46,285 bases of DNA. Origin: Bacteroidales bacterium (GTDB lineage: Bacteria > Bacteroidota > Bacteroidia > Bacteroidales > VadinHA17). A model generated the notes under the pieces. That model ran no database searches and was not told where the DNA came from. It saw only the letters and a program-made list of their open reading frames with translations. Numbering within the stretch: position 1 is the first letter of the stretch; every line of letters starts with the position of its first letter. The position numbers were made by a program, and so were the translations under genes. The stretch covers positions 1-46,285 of the forward strand of contig PLNF01000066.1 in the NCBI GenBank assembly GCA_003141715.1, given 5' to 3'. Below, piece after piece: positions 34,707 through 43,375 of this stretch.

Positions 34707-35859
34707 AAAGGATTTTTCTTTTATATTTCCAAAAAGCAATAAAAAAAGCGAAACTCACCCAGACAGTAAGCACAATAAAACTCAAATGCAGTGACTTAAA
34801 TTCTGCAATGAACCCTAACAATACAGGCCCTACCAGAAAACCAATATTGGTAGTGGCAGCAATAAATGAAACACCATCGGCTGTTTTTACTCCATCGACG
34901 TTTGAAGCCAGCCGATATACCTCAGGAACAATAACAGAAAAACCAAGGCCGATCACAAAAAAACCAGGAATTGTAAAGATCGGGTTTAGAATTAAGACCA
35001 GTGAGAAGCCTGTCATAGCGATCAGGCTTGACCAGGTGATCAATTGCCATGAGCCAAGTTTTTTACTTAACGAATCGCCGGTAAAACGCCCAATCATCAT
35101 TGCGAGCGAGAATGCTGAATAGCCGAACCCTATATATTTAATATTCAGAAGTATTATCTTTTTCAGATACAAAGCACTCCAGTCTGCTATAGCACCTTCA
35201 GATACCATTACAACAAGACCAACCAGAGCTATAACAACAAGCGGCATTATTTTATTATGTTTATGTTTTTCTTGTATGGGCTGCTCCCCTTTCCTGAAAA
35301 AATACTGTGACTTTAATCTGGTTTGAATGATTTGTATTAAGAGGACGAGAACAGTAATATGCAGAATTGGATTATGCACTACGGCAGCAATGAAACTCCC
35401 TGTTGCCGAGCCAATCATTCCGCCAAGACTCCAAAAACCATGGCTCCCCGACATGATGTACACACCATCCTGCTTTTCAATGGTTGCCGTTAATGAGTTT
35501 AACGAAATTGCATAGGACGAACCTGCCATCCCAAAGAAGAACAGGCTTATACAAAGTGAGACATAATTAAAAGCCAAAAAAGGACCAAAAAAACAAATAC
35601 AATATATTAATAGTGCGAAATATGTGTACCTGCCAACACCTATCCTTTCGATTAAGTGCCTGCAAATGCGGATCATGAAAAATGCGCCCAGGGCAGTAAA
35701 AAAGATTGCTTTGCCTATTCTGCCTTCAGTAATCCCGATTTTCTCAGCAATATGAGGAATGTATGTTACCCATGTGCTGAAAATAAGGCTGAAGCAGGAA
35801 TACAGAAAAGCAGAAGCAAAATATTTTTTGTGCTGGAGGAAAAATTTTATTGAAATCAT
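34705..35859 (-). CDS. MFS transporter
   Basis: The 384-residue protein has about twelve transmembrane helices and the MFS loop motif between the second and third helices (GRIGKAIFFTALGAFFMIRICR region), with GRFTGD between helices 8 and 9. It resembles the YbjJ/FucP-like group of sugar or drug permeases. It follows the nucleoside hydrolase-FmdE gene by 20 bases on the same strand, so it probably imports the substrate or product of that enzyme (a nucleoside, a base or ribose). That is inferred from position. The stop codon lies within an intergenic repeat word. Confidence 0.85.
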   Translation of the reverse strand: MISIKFFLQHKKYFASAFLYSCFSLIFSTWVTYIPHIAEKIGITEGRIGKAIFFTALGAFFMIRICRHLIERIGVGRYTYFALLIYCICFFGPFLAFNYVSLCISLFFFGMAGSSYAISLNSLTATIEKQDGVYIMSGSHGFWSLGGMIGSATGSFIAAVVHNPILHITVLVLLIQIIQTRLKSQYFFRKGEQPIQEKHKHNKIMPLVVIALVGLVVMVSEGAIADWSALYLKKIILLNIKYIGFGYSAFSLAMMIGRFTGDSLSKKLGSWQLITWSSLIAMTGFSLVLILNPIFTIPGFFVIGLGFSVIVPEVYRLASNVDGVKTADGVSFIAATTNIGFLVGPVLLGFIAEFKSLHLSFIVLTVWVSFAFFIAFWKYKRKIL

Positions 35860-35879
35860 GTCTGCCCGGCTTCCCTTAG

Positions 35880-37310
35880 TTACTCAACTATCTCAATCAG
35901 AAAGATATCGTGTCTGTCAAGATCATGCCAGTACTTAATAGAGTTTTTCCTTACCAGTTCCCAGTAAATGTTACTATCGAGACTATTGACAAAATTTATC
36001 TCTTTCAGATCAGAAATGATCTTTTCTGTAATCTGAGGTTTTAGGGTCAGTTTTATTTTCCGGTTCATATATTTGAATTCAGCTGATGGAGTTGTCGGTA
36101 AATCGTTCTTTACAGTCAGTAATCCATGACCGGGAGTTGATCCGGTACTGACCTGCAAGCCATCATTTATACAACTAAGCGGAGGATCTGAACCCGCAAA
36201 TGAAATTGTGCTGAATTCGTCAACACCAGTGTCGAAATATTCTCTTGCCCTTATTCCCATTTTGACCCCGACAATGGAAAAAACACCGAGATGACGATGC
36301 AGTTCGTTGGTAATTACTGACGATGTCCATTCATCCATTCCGTATTTCTTAATAATTTCAGCCACAAATGGTTCAACATCGGAAGAATAGAAAGATGAGT
36401 CAGTTGGGAATATCTTAATTACCTGATTTTTTGCAACTGTTTCTCCGGATAGTATTTTTAATGTGCTTTCTCTGAGAAGAGCTATATTTTCAGGGGGACA
36501 CACAAAATCATCAGCTATAGTATCGTGCTGAAAAAGCTTAGGATATTGCAGATAAAGAGAAACCATTTCATCGGTTGCCAAATATGAAAATTCATGGTTT
36601 TTTGCAACTTCAGCTCTGAAGAATTCTGAAACCCTGGATGCATAAATTGTAGGTATCTCCGAGATATTTTTTATTATCAGTTCATTATAAAATGTCTCAT
36701 TGCCAAAGCCTCTGACAGATTTGACCGGAATATCACCTTTTATGACTTTCTCAGCCGCCGGAACATCAATCTGATAATTAAAAGATTTTTTATCAATTAA
36801 TCCATTTGAACTCCAGATAATCTCTTTAACCTGCTGTCTGAAAATCGGAATCTCCTTCATGGCTAAAGAAACTGTTGACATCCCTCCAAGACAGATAAAA
36901 CTGACTTTGGTTGTTTCTGCTGTCAAAACCCCATTTATAACGCTGATACAATCAGGAACATTTTTTTCATCCAAACCATTCTCGTTCCCCCATAATGTAT
37001 TTAAAGCGACAGGGAAGTCAGGTGATTTGAAATTACAGTTTCTGTTTATCCCTACAGGTACACCTTCATGCCAGAAAGAATTAAGCAGGCTTTTTACCTT
37101 AATATATACATTTTCTGTATTGAGAGCCCCCGGGGAAACAGTTATTGCCAGAACCCTTACATCGGGAGAGGCAAGAAGCATCATAATAGCTCTAATGTCA
37201 TCAATACCGCCATCAGTGTCGATTATCACATAATGGCTTGGTTTCCAGGGATGTGAAAAAAGTGAGATATTAAGTGTAAGGCTTATAAGAATAATTAATA
37301 TTCTTTTCAT
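35880..37310 (-). CDS. Secreted nucleoside hydrolase fused to an FmdE-like domain
   Basis: The ATG at 37310 opens a Sec signal peptide (MKRILIILISLTLNISLFS). A further upstream start at 37379 would bury the signal. Residues about 25-300 are an inosine-uridine nucleoside hydrolase: the Ca2+-binding motif DTDGGIDD (31-38), GVPVGINRN and VSFICLGGMSTVSLA. Residues about 328-460 resemble the FmdE family: VITNELHRHLGVFSIVGVK, MGIRAREYF, then GSDPPLSCINDGLQVSTGS and TPGHGLLTV. FmdE-like domains are found alone or beside formylmethanofuran dehydrogenase and carry conserved His/Cys residues; their role here is unknown. It is followed by an MFS transporter gene. Confidence 0.82.
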   Translation of the reverse strand: MKRILIILISLTLNISLFSHPWKPSHYVIIDTDGGIDDIRAIMMLLASPDVRVLAITVSPGALNTENVYIKVKSLLNSFWHEGVPVGINRNCNFKSPDFPVALNTLWGNENGLDEKNVPDCISVINGVLTAETTKVSFICLGGMSTVSLAMKEIPIFRQQVKEIIWSSNGLIDKKSFNYQIDVPAAEKVIKGDIPVKSVRGFGNETFYNELIIKNISEIPTIYASRVSEFFRAEVAKNHEFSYLATDEMVSLYLQYPKLFQHDTIADDFVCPPENIALLRESTLKILSGETVAKNQVIKIFPTDSSFYSSDVEPFVAEIIKKYGMDEWTSSVITNELHRHLGVFSIVGVKMGIRAREYFDTGVDEFSTISFAGSDPPLSCINDGLQVSTGSTPGHGLLTVKNDLPTTPSAEFKYMNRKIKLTLKPQITEKIISDLKEINFVNSLDSNIYWELVRKNSIKYWHDLDRHDIFLIEIVE

Positions 37311-37337
37311 GGTATATGTATTTGCTGCAAAAATACT

Positions 37338-37345
37338 CAAATATA
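37338..37345 (-). promoter_or_regulatory. -7 box for the nucleoside hydrolase gene
   Basis: The minus strand reads TATATTTG, a match to TAnnTTTG, about 28 bases before the ATG at 37310. It lies downstream of the alternative start at 37379, which argues against that start. A -33 TTTG is not present. Confidence 0.45.
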
Positions 37346-37420
37346 TTTTTAGTGAAAATGAATAATACCTGCATCGCATGTTAGATAAATTTTTATCTTG
37401 AACCCCATATATTTTAAATT

Positions 37421-38941
37421 ATGAAACGATTTCTTTTATGGTTTTTCCCCGGGCTGATTGTCGGAGCATTGCTTATCCTTGGCGGGGGAAAGGCTTTGCA
37501 TATGACATCAACTAACAATTATTGTGTCTCATGTCATATTCATCCGGTGGCAGACGCATCGTGGAAAAAATCTGTGCATTTTGATACACGATCGGGATAC
37601 AGAATTGCCTGTGTTGATTGCCATCTGCCTCCGAAAGGCAAAGGTTATCTCTGGGCAAAAGGGAAGACAGGTTTACGGGATATCTGGAGCAAATGGACTA
37701 AGGACTCAGCTTCATTTAACTGGGCCGACAAAGAACGTCTTGAAGCTGCACGGGGGTATGTTTATGAAAGCAGCTGTATCAAATGCCATGAGAATCTTTT
37801 CCCGGGAAAACTTTCAAAGGCGGGAGAGGATGCACACCTATATTATACACAGACAAAAAAAACAGACGAACTTCATTGCATTAACTGTCACCTTAATGCA
37901 GGACATTTTATAGAGGGGTATACCCATGGAAGCAATTCTACATTTGGAAATACCTCTTCTGCAGCAAAAGAGATCTTTATTGAACCTGCAAAGGTTAACG
38001 AATTTAAAAACTTCACAGAACGCATACCGAAATCACCGATCGCGTTTAACATGGTAGCTATCCCCGGTGGAAGATTCAGGATCGGGAGTCCGGCTACCGA
38101 ACCTTTCAGAAAGGACGATGAAGGACCTGTCAGAGAAGTTGAATTAAGCCCGTTTTTTATGGCAGAAATAGAAGTTTCGTGGGATGAGTATCTGGCATTT
38201 TACGTTCAGACAGCTGCCGAAGGCAGGTCCACAGATACGGAAGGGTTGAGAACCCGGAAGGCCTCAGAAACTGATGCTATTTCCGGAGCTACACCTCCGT
38301 ACGGGCAACCCGACCAGGGATGGGGACTGGGCAAAAGACCTGCCATTTCTTTTTCTTTTCATGCAGCAGAAACATACTGTAAATGGTTGAGCAAAGTTAC
38401 GGGTAAGAGCTATCGTCTCCCCACAGAAGCAGAGTGGGAATATGCCTGCAGGGGAGGTTCAACAGGCCCCTATTTTTTCCCGGGCGACCCAAAGAAATTT
38501 GAGAAAACCGGATTAAAATCAAAACTATCGGAAAACGATACAACAGTTATTAATACTTATGTAATATTCAAAGGCAATAGCCCAACAAAAACACAACCTC
38601 CCGACCGGGTAAAGCCCAACCCATTCGGATTAAGGAATATGGCCGGGAACGTGGCTGAGTTCTGTTCCGACTGGTATCAACCGGATGCATATTCACGATA
38701 TCCTGAAGGAATTGTCAAAGATCCGAAGGGTCCGCAGCAAGGAACTGAGCATGTTTTACGCGGTGGTTCATTTCAAAGTACAGCTTCAGCATTAAGGAGC
38801 GCTGCCAGGGATTATACAAGAACAGAGTTGTGGTTGAAAACCGACCCGCAGATGCCGAAAAGTATCTGGTGGTACTCCGACTGTTTCAATGCCGGGTTCA
38901 GGGTAGTATGTGAATTTGATAATAAGACCGGAAAGTTGTAA
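37421..38941 (+). CDS. NapC/NrfH-like tetraheme cytochrome c fused to a SUMF1-fold domain
   Basis: The 506-residue protein joins two modules. Residues 1-30 are a membrane anchor helix (FLLWFFPGLIVGALLIL). Residues 31-170 contain four c-type haem sites: CVSCH at 35-39, CVDCH at 64-68, CIKCH at 119-123 and CINCH at 153-157. This matches the NapC/NirT/NrfH pattern of menaquinol-oxidising tetraheme anchors. Residues about 210-500 are an FGE/SUMF1 (PF03781) domain: MVAIPGGRFRIGSP, LPTEAEWEYACRGGS, NMAGNVAEFCSDWY, VLRGGSF and NAGFRVVCE. The paired active-site cysteines of formylglycine-generating enzyme are not present; VLRGGSFQSTASALRSAA has Ser/Ala there. It leads a four-gene operon with exported sugar enzymes. 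Confidence 0.9.
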   Translation: MKRFLLWFFPGLIVGALLILGGGKALHMTSTNNYCVSCHIHPVADASWKKSVHFDTRSGYRIACVDCHLPPKGKGYLWAKGKTGLRDIWSKWTKDSASFNWADKERLEAARGYVYESSCIKCHENLFPGKLSKAGEDAHLYYTQTKKTDELHCINCHLNAGHFIEGYTHGSNSTFGNTSSAAKEIFIEPAKVNEFKNFTERIPKSPIAFNMVAIPGGRFRIGSPATEPFRKDDEGPVREVELSPFFMAEIEVSWDEYLAFYVQTAAEGRSTDTEGLRTRKASETDAISGATPPYGQPDQGWGLGKRPAISFSFHAAETYCKWLSKVTGKSYRLPTEAEWEYACRGGSTGPYFFPGDPKKFEKTGLKSKLSENDTTVINTYVIFKGNSPTKTQPPDRVKPNPFGLRNMAGNVAEFCSDWYQPDAYSRYPEGIVKDPKGPQQGTEHVLRGGSFQSTASALRSAARDYTRTELWLKTDPQMPKSIWWYSDCFNAGFRVVCEFDNKTGKL

Positions 38942-38975
38942 ATTGGCATTCAGAATAATCTAAACTATATTTAAT

Positions 38976-40334
38976 ATGAAAAATTCAAGTATTTCAAGGC
39001 GTAATTTTCTTGGTAAAGCAGCAACAGTAGGAGTAGCAGGTGTAATTGTTCCTTCTATCATAACCAGCTGTGCCCGGGAAACAAAAAAGGTCGTTCCAAT
39101 TCCGACTATGCTTGATCAGGCTCCTGACGGACCCGTTATTAAAGCCGGAGTTATTGGCTGCGGTGGTCGCGGAACCGGTGCAGCAATTAACTTTCTGAGT
39201 GCCGGACCAAATCTCAAGATTGTTGCTCTGGGCGATACCTTTCAGGATCGTATAGATTCCTGCAGAGCTGAGATTTTGAAGCAAAAAAATCAGGAAGTTC
39301 CTGTTGATAAATGTTTTGTAGGCTTCGATGCCTATCAGAAAGTTCTTGATGCCGGTGTTGACCTGGTTATTCTTGCCACTCCTCCTTTCTTCCGTCCCGA
39401 TCATCTTGCAGCAGCAATACAGGCTAAAAAACATGTTTTTGCTGAAAAACCCGTCTGCGTTGACCCGGTTGGTGCAAGGTCAGTAATGGCTACGGCTCAG
39501 AAAGCTAAAGGAATGGAATTGTGTATAGTTACTGGTACCCAGCGCCGGCACCAACGTGATTATATTGCAGCCTGGCAACAGGCTCAGGAAGGAAAAATTG
39601 GAGATATAGTTGGCGGGAATGTATGGTGGAACGGCGGAAAACTTTGGCATCGCGATCCAAATGCAAAATGGAGCGAAATGGAATACATGATCCGCGACTG
39701 GGTTAACTGGTCATGGCTCTCAGGCGACCATATTGTAGAGCAGCATGTTCATAATCTCGATGTAATGAACTGGTTCACAGGTACACATCCTATAAAGGCA
39801 GTAGGATTCGGATCAAGGCTCCGCCGTGTCACCGGGAATCAATATGATAATTTCAGTGTTGACTTTACTTTTGAAAATGGAATGCATTTTCATAGTATGT
39901 GCCGCCAAATAAATGGGTGTGTAGATAATGTATCTGAAAGAATCCAGGGATCAAAAGGTTCGACTAACTGCCATAACTCAATTATAGATCTGGCTGGAAC
40001 TGAAGTATGGAAATATAAATACCCTCTTGATAAAGACGGCAAACCAACAAACAGCGTAAGTGTTGACCCTTATGTTCAGGAACATATTGATCTAGTCACA
40101 GCTATCCGTGCAGGCAAAACCATAAATGAAGCAGAAAATACAGCTATTTCAACTATGATTGCAATTATGGGCCGTATTTCTGCCTATACAGGTAAAGAGA
40201 CTACTTATGAAGAAATGATGAACTCCGACCTCAAACTTGGACCGAAGGTATTTGCGTTAGGCCCGGTTGATGTTGATAAAACAGTGCCCATAGCAGGATT
40301 GGCTTATGTTCCTGAACCAGCACCAGCTAAGTAA
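38976..40334 (+). CDS. Tat-exported Gfo/Idh/MocA-family oxidoreductase
   Basis: The 452-residue protein has a Tat signal (SRRNFLGKAATVGVAGVI) with a lipobox-like SIITSCARE (Cys 32), so it may be a lipid-anchored Tat substrate. The mature part has a Rossmann motif, AGVIGCGGRGTGAAINFL, then FAEKPVCVDP (the conserved EKP lysine) and a C-terminal beta-sheet domain. Relatives oxidise sugars or inositols with NAD(P); Zymomonas glucose-fructose oxidoreductase is a known Tat-exported member that keeps its cofactor bound. It starts 34 bases after the cytochrome-SUMF1 gene and 24 bases before the isomerase-like gene. Its likely role is oxidising a sugar or glycoside in the envelope. Confidence 0.9.
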   Translation: MKNSSISRRNFLGKAATVGVAGVIVPSIITSCARETKKVVPIPTMLDQAPDGPVIKAGVIGCGGRGTGAAINFLSAGPNLKIVALGDTFQDRIDSCRAEILKQKNQEVPVDKCFVGFDAYQKVLDAGVDLVILATPPFFRPDHLAAAIQAKKHVFAEKPVCVDPVGARSVMATAQKAKGMELCIVTGTQRRHQRDYIAAWQQAQEGKIGDIVGGNVWWNGGKLWHRDPNAKWSEMEYMIRDWVNWSWLSGDHIVEQHVHNLDVMNWFTGTHPIKAVGFGSRLRRVTGNQYDNFSVDFTFENGMHFHSMCRQINGCVDNVSERIQGSKGSTNCHNSIIDLAGTEVWKYKYPLDKDGKPTNSVSVDPYVQEHIDLVTAIRAGKTINEAENTAISTMIAIMGRISAYTGKETTYEEMMNSDLKLGPKVFALGPVDVDKTVPIAGLAYVPEPAPAK

Positions 40335-40358
40335 TTTATATTTATCAATAATGATTAT

Positions 40359-41303
40359 ATGGATCATTCAAGAAGAGACTTTTTAAAAAAAGCCACTGCT
40401 ACAGGAGCCGCTATTTTAGCTGCTCCTACAGTTTTTGGTACCGGCGCTTTTCCTAAGAAACAGAAAGCTGCCGATGCAACTGCTCCATTCAAACTTAAAT
40501 ATGCTCCAAGCATAGGGATGTTTCATGAACATGCCGGCAATGACATTATCGATAACATAAAGTTCTGTTATGATATGGGCTTCAGGGCAATGTTCGATAA
40601 CGGACTGATGGGAAGGCCCGTAGACGACCAGGTTAAGATCGCCAATGAAATGCATCGTCTTGGGATGGAACTTGGACCATTCGTGTTGTATGCCGATTTT
40701 GCTGTTACTTCATTTGTTCTTAATAAGCCGGAAATACGCGAGATGCTGGTAAACAAGATGAAAGAGGGTGTTGAAGTGGCTAAACGGACCGGTGTAAAGT
40801 GGGCTCTCGTTGTTCCGGGCAGATACGATGAAAAACTCCATAGAGATTTTCAGACAGCTAATGTAATTGACAACCTGAGGTACTGTTGTGATGTTATGGA
40901 ACCGGCAGGACTGACAATTGTTCTCGAACCGTTGAACACTCTTCATGATCATCAGGGGCTGTTTCTAAACGGCATACCTCAGGCCTATGCTATTTGCAGA
41001 GCTGTAAACAGACCTGTATGTAAGATTGTTGACGATATTTATCATCAACAGATAACAGAGGGAAACCTGATCCCAAATATTGAGGCTGCCTGGAGTGAGA
41101 TTGCTGCTTTCCATCTGGGCGATACACCAGGACGTAATGAACCGGGTACGGGGGAGATCAACTTTAAAAATGTATTTAAATATATTTATAGTCGAAAATA
41201 TGAAGGTGTCCTTTGTATGGAACACGGAATAAGTATGAAAGGCAAAGAAGGAGAGGAACGTGTAATACAGGCTTATCGGGAATGTGATAGTTATGAGGTA
41301 TAA
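40359..41303 (+). CDS. Tat-exported hydroxypyruvate-isomerase-like TIM barrel
   Basis: The 314-residue protein has a Tat signal (SRRDFLKKATATGAAILAAP). The barrel shows the Hyi-group residues: TIVLEPLNTLHDHQG, CKIVDDIYHQQITEGN, AFHLGDTPGRNEPGTGEI and LCMEHGISM, which provide the Glu/Asp/His ligands of a divalent metal site. It is paralogous to the 27-kb gene. In this operon an isomerase or epimerase acting on the oxidised sugar made by the Gfo/Idh/MocA enzyme is the simplest role. The next gene starts 12 bases downstream. Confidence 0.88.
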   Translation: MDHSRRDFLKKATATGAAILAAPTVFGTGAFPKKQKAADATAPFKLKYAPSIGMFHEHAGNDIIDNIKFCYDMGFRAMFDNGLMGRPVDDQVKIANEMHRLGMELGPFVLYADFAVTSFVLNKPEIREMLVNKMKEGVEVAKRTGVKWALVVPGRYDEKLHRDFQTANVIDNLRYCCDVMEPAGLTIVLEPLNTLHDHQGLFLNGIPQAYAICRAVNRPVCKIVDDIYHQQITEGNLIPNIEAAWSEIAAFHLGDTPGRNEPGTGEINFKNVFKYIYSRKYEGVLCMEHGISMKGKEGEERVIQAYRECDSYEV

Positions 41304-41315
41304 AAAAGCTTTATT

Positions 41316-42428
41316 ATGAAGAAAACCATTAATATATTTTGTGCAATAGCTATAATCATGGTGTTTTCATCCTCATGTTATAGTCAAACCACCCGGTTAT
41401 TTGCAGGCAGATATACCGAAACAGGGGGAAAAGGTTTGTTTTGCTTCGATCTGAACCGCGAAGCGGGTACTTTCAAATTATTATCTGAAGCAGATGCCGG
41501 ACCAAACCCTTCATATTTTTGTATTGCAAAAAAGAAGGGGTTGATCTATGCAGCAGACGAGGTTATGGAATTCAATGGTGTTAAGGGTGGAGGAGTGACC
41601 ACTTTAAAATATAATCCGCAAAACGGGAATATTGAAAAGGTTAAAGAGTTGCTCGTACCTGATGGCGGGCCATGTTTCATATCCTTATCTCCCGGAGAGG
41701 ATTATTTATTAATGGCAAGTTATTCCAGCAGTTCAATTGCTGTTGTAAAGCTGGATGATAAAGGTATAGCAGAGAGAGTAACTGACACTATTTCATTCGC
41801 AGTTAATGATGGTAAAGTCTCTCATCCACATATGATTTCATTTGACCCCGCCGGGAAGAAAGTTTACCTGACTGACCTGGGATTAGACCGGATTGTTATT
41901 TATGATTTTGATGCGGTTTCAGGTCATCTGAAACAAATAGAAAATGGCATTGTTAATTTTCCGAAGGGCACAGGTCCACGACATTTTGTGTTTAATTCAG
42001 CAGGAACAAAAATGTATGTCATATGTGAACTTAATTCTACCATTTCTGTCTTTGATGTTGACACAAAAGGAGGACTTAAATTAATTCAGACATTGACAAC
42101 ATTGGACGAAGGTTTTAAAGGAGAAAGTGATTGTGCAGATATTCACCTGGGGATTAACGGGCAATATCTCTATGGATCAAACCGGGGCGAAAACACTATT
42201 GTTGTGTTCAGGATAGGGACTGACGGGAAACTGTCTCTCCAGGGACGAACTTCGTGCGGAGGAAACTGGCCAAGGAATTTTGTGATCGATCCTTCAGGTA
42301 AATATCTTCTGGCTGGAAATCAAAAATCAGGGAATATTTCACTTTTTAAAATTGACGCAAAAAGCGGGATTCCGGTTCTGTCTTCAGGTGAATATAAACT
42401 TGAGGCTCCTGCCTGCCTGAAGTTTTAA
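41316..42428 (+). CDS. Exported lactonase-family beta-propeller
   Basis: The 370-residue protein has a signal with a possible lipobox (VFSSSC, then YSQTT) and a seven-bladed propeller of the Pgl-type lactonase family (PF10282): FAGRYTETGGKGLFCFDL, NPSYFCIAKKKGLIYAADE, GPCFISLSPGEDYLLMASY, HPHMISFDPAGKKVYLTDLG, GPRHFVFNSAGTKMYVICEL and NWPRNFVIDPSGKYLLAGNQ. Family members hydrolyse 6-phosphogluconolactone or related lactones. Export makes phosphosugars unlikely, so a free aldonolactone is the better guess. It is the last gene of the operon and converges with the isochorismatase-like gene. Confidence 0.88.
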   Translation: MKKTINIFCAIAIIMVFSSSCYSQTTRLFAGRYTETGGKGLFCFDLNREAGTFKLLSEADAGPNPSYFCIAKKKGLIYAADEVMEFNGVKGGGVTTLKYNPQNGNIEKVKELLVPDGGPCFISLSPGEDYLLMASYSSSSIAVVKLDDKGIAERVTDTISFAVNDGKVSHPHMISFDPAGKKVYLTDLGLDRIVIYDFDAVSGHLKQIENGIVNFPKGTGPRHFVFNSAGTKMYVICELNSTISVFDVDTKGGLKLIQTLTTLDEGFKGESDCADIHLGINGQYLYGSNRGENTIVVFRIGTDGKLSLQGRTSCGGNWPRNFVIDPSGKYLLAGNQKSGNISLFKIDAKSGIPVLSSGEYKLEAPACLKF

Positions 42429-42453
42429 ACTGACTTGTTTCCAACTATATTAT

Positions 42454-43029
42454 TTATTTCCTTAAGTACTCTTTCGTACTTTCAACAAGCGCGTAATTTT
42501 TAAGAGTACTTAAAGTTGAATAGTGAACATCTTCAGCTTTTATTATTTTTTCTCCGAATTTCAGATCTTTCGTCGCACAGGCATCATGAATCAGGATGCA
42601 TTTAAATCCATAATCACTTGCAGCTCTTGTGGCTGCTTCTACACACATGTGAGTCTGCATGCCGCAAATGACCAGAGTGTCTATTTTATTTGTTTTAAGG
42701 AAATCAAGAAGGTCTGTACCGAGGAAACAATTCACGGCATTTTTGGAGACAATTTTTTCCGCCGGCAAAGGTTTGACTATGTCGTTTATTTTCCCTCCGG
42801 GTTCTGAATTGTGCCGGACATGAATAACGGTCAACTTCTCCTTTCTGAAATTATCGAGTAACAAAGCTGCGTTTGCGGCGGCTTTTTCAGGTTCAACAAG
42901 TGCTGACTTTCCACCCGGGAAATAGAAGTCCTGGATATCAATCAGTAAAAGCGCTTTTTTCCCTGATTGTGCAGAAATATTCAGGATGATCAAAAATAGA
43001 ATAAGTACAGTTAAAATAGTTTTTTTCAT
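42454..43029 (-). CDS. Exported isochorismatase-like cysteine hydrolase
   Basis: The ATG at 43029 opens a Sec signal (MKKTILTVLILFLIILNISA), so the longer frame from 43059 is not used. The mature part of about 170 residues has the catalytic triad of the isochorismatase/nicotinamidase superfamily: Asp in LLIDIQDFYFPGGK, Lys in the PLPAEKIVSKNAVNCF region, and Cys in VICGMQTHMCVEAATR. Substrates in this family include nicotinamide, peroxyureidoacrylate and isochorismate. The periplasmic location of this one is unusual and its substrate is unknown. Confidence 0.87.
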   Translation of the reverse strand: MKKTILTVLILFLIILNISAQSGKKALLLIDIQDFYFPGGKSALVEPEKAAANAALLLDNFRKEKLTVIHVRHNSEPGGKINDIVKPLPAEKIVSKNAVNCFLGTDLLDFLKTNKIDTLVICGMQTHMCVEAATRAASDYGFKCILIHDACATKDLKFGEKIIKAEDVHYSTLSTLKNYALVESTKEYLRK

Positions 43030-43129
43030 ATTATTAATCTTTTGGCGAAAGTTTAACAATCATTAAAGAATTTACAAAGATATTGAATTCTTCTTCCTGT
43101 ATATTTGACCCTGTTTTATTACAAAAAAA

Positions 43130-43375
43130 ATGAAACGACTGATAGATTTTTATCCACAAATTTATTTTAAAAGAGCATCCGGTTTTACAATTATTGCACT
43201 GATTGCAATGCTGATTTTTTACCTGGCTTCAGAAAGGATAGCAGGAAACCATTCAAAAACTATCGATATTTATAACCTGATCTGCAGAATATTCAATATA
43301 GTGCCTGCAAAAAACGACCTTTGTATTTTCCCACAAGGGGGAAAAAATCCTCCGGATTCCACTGTAATTTACTAA
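43130..43375 (+). pseudogene. Small membrane protein gene truncated by a repeat
   Basis: The first 62 codons encode a basic N-terminus and one transmembrane helix (GFTIIALIAMLIFYLASE). The last 20 codons (from about 43319) read through a GC-rich repeat, listed separately, so the C-terminus is foreign. A -7-like TATATTTG lies at 43100-43107. It is probably the stump of a larger membrane protein; I do not recognise the family. Confidence 0.5.

Noticed and set aside
38011-38920. A true formylglycine-generating enzyme (sulfatase maturase)
   Set aside because: The catalytic cysteine pair expected after RGGS is absent, and no sulfatase gene is in the window.
38994-39434. A 146-codon minus-strand open frame inside the Gfo/Idh/MocA gene
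   Set aside because: It lies wholly antisense to a gene with clear family motifs and its own translation is Cys/Asn-rich with no recognisable feature.
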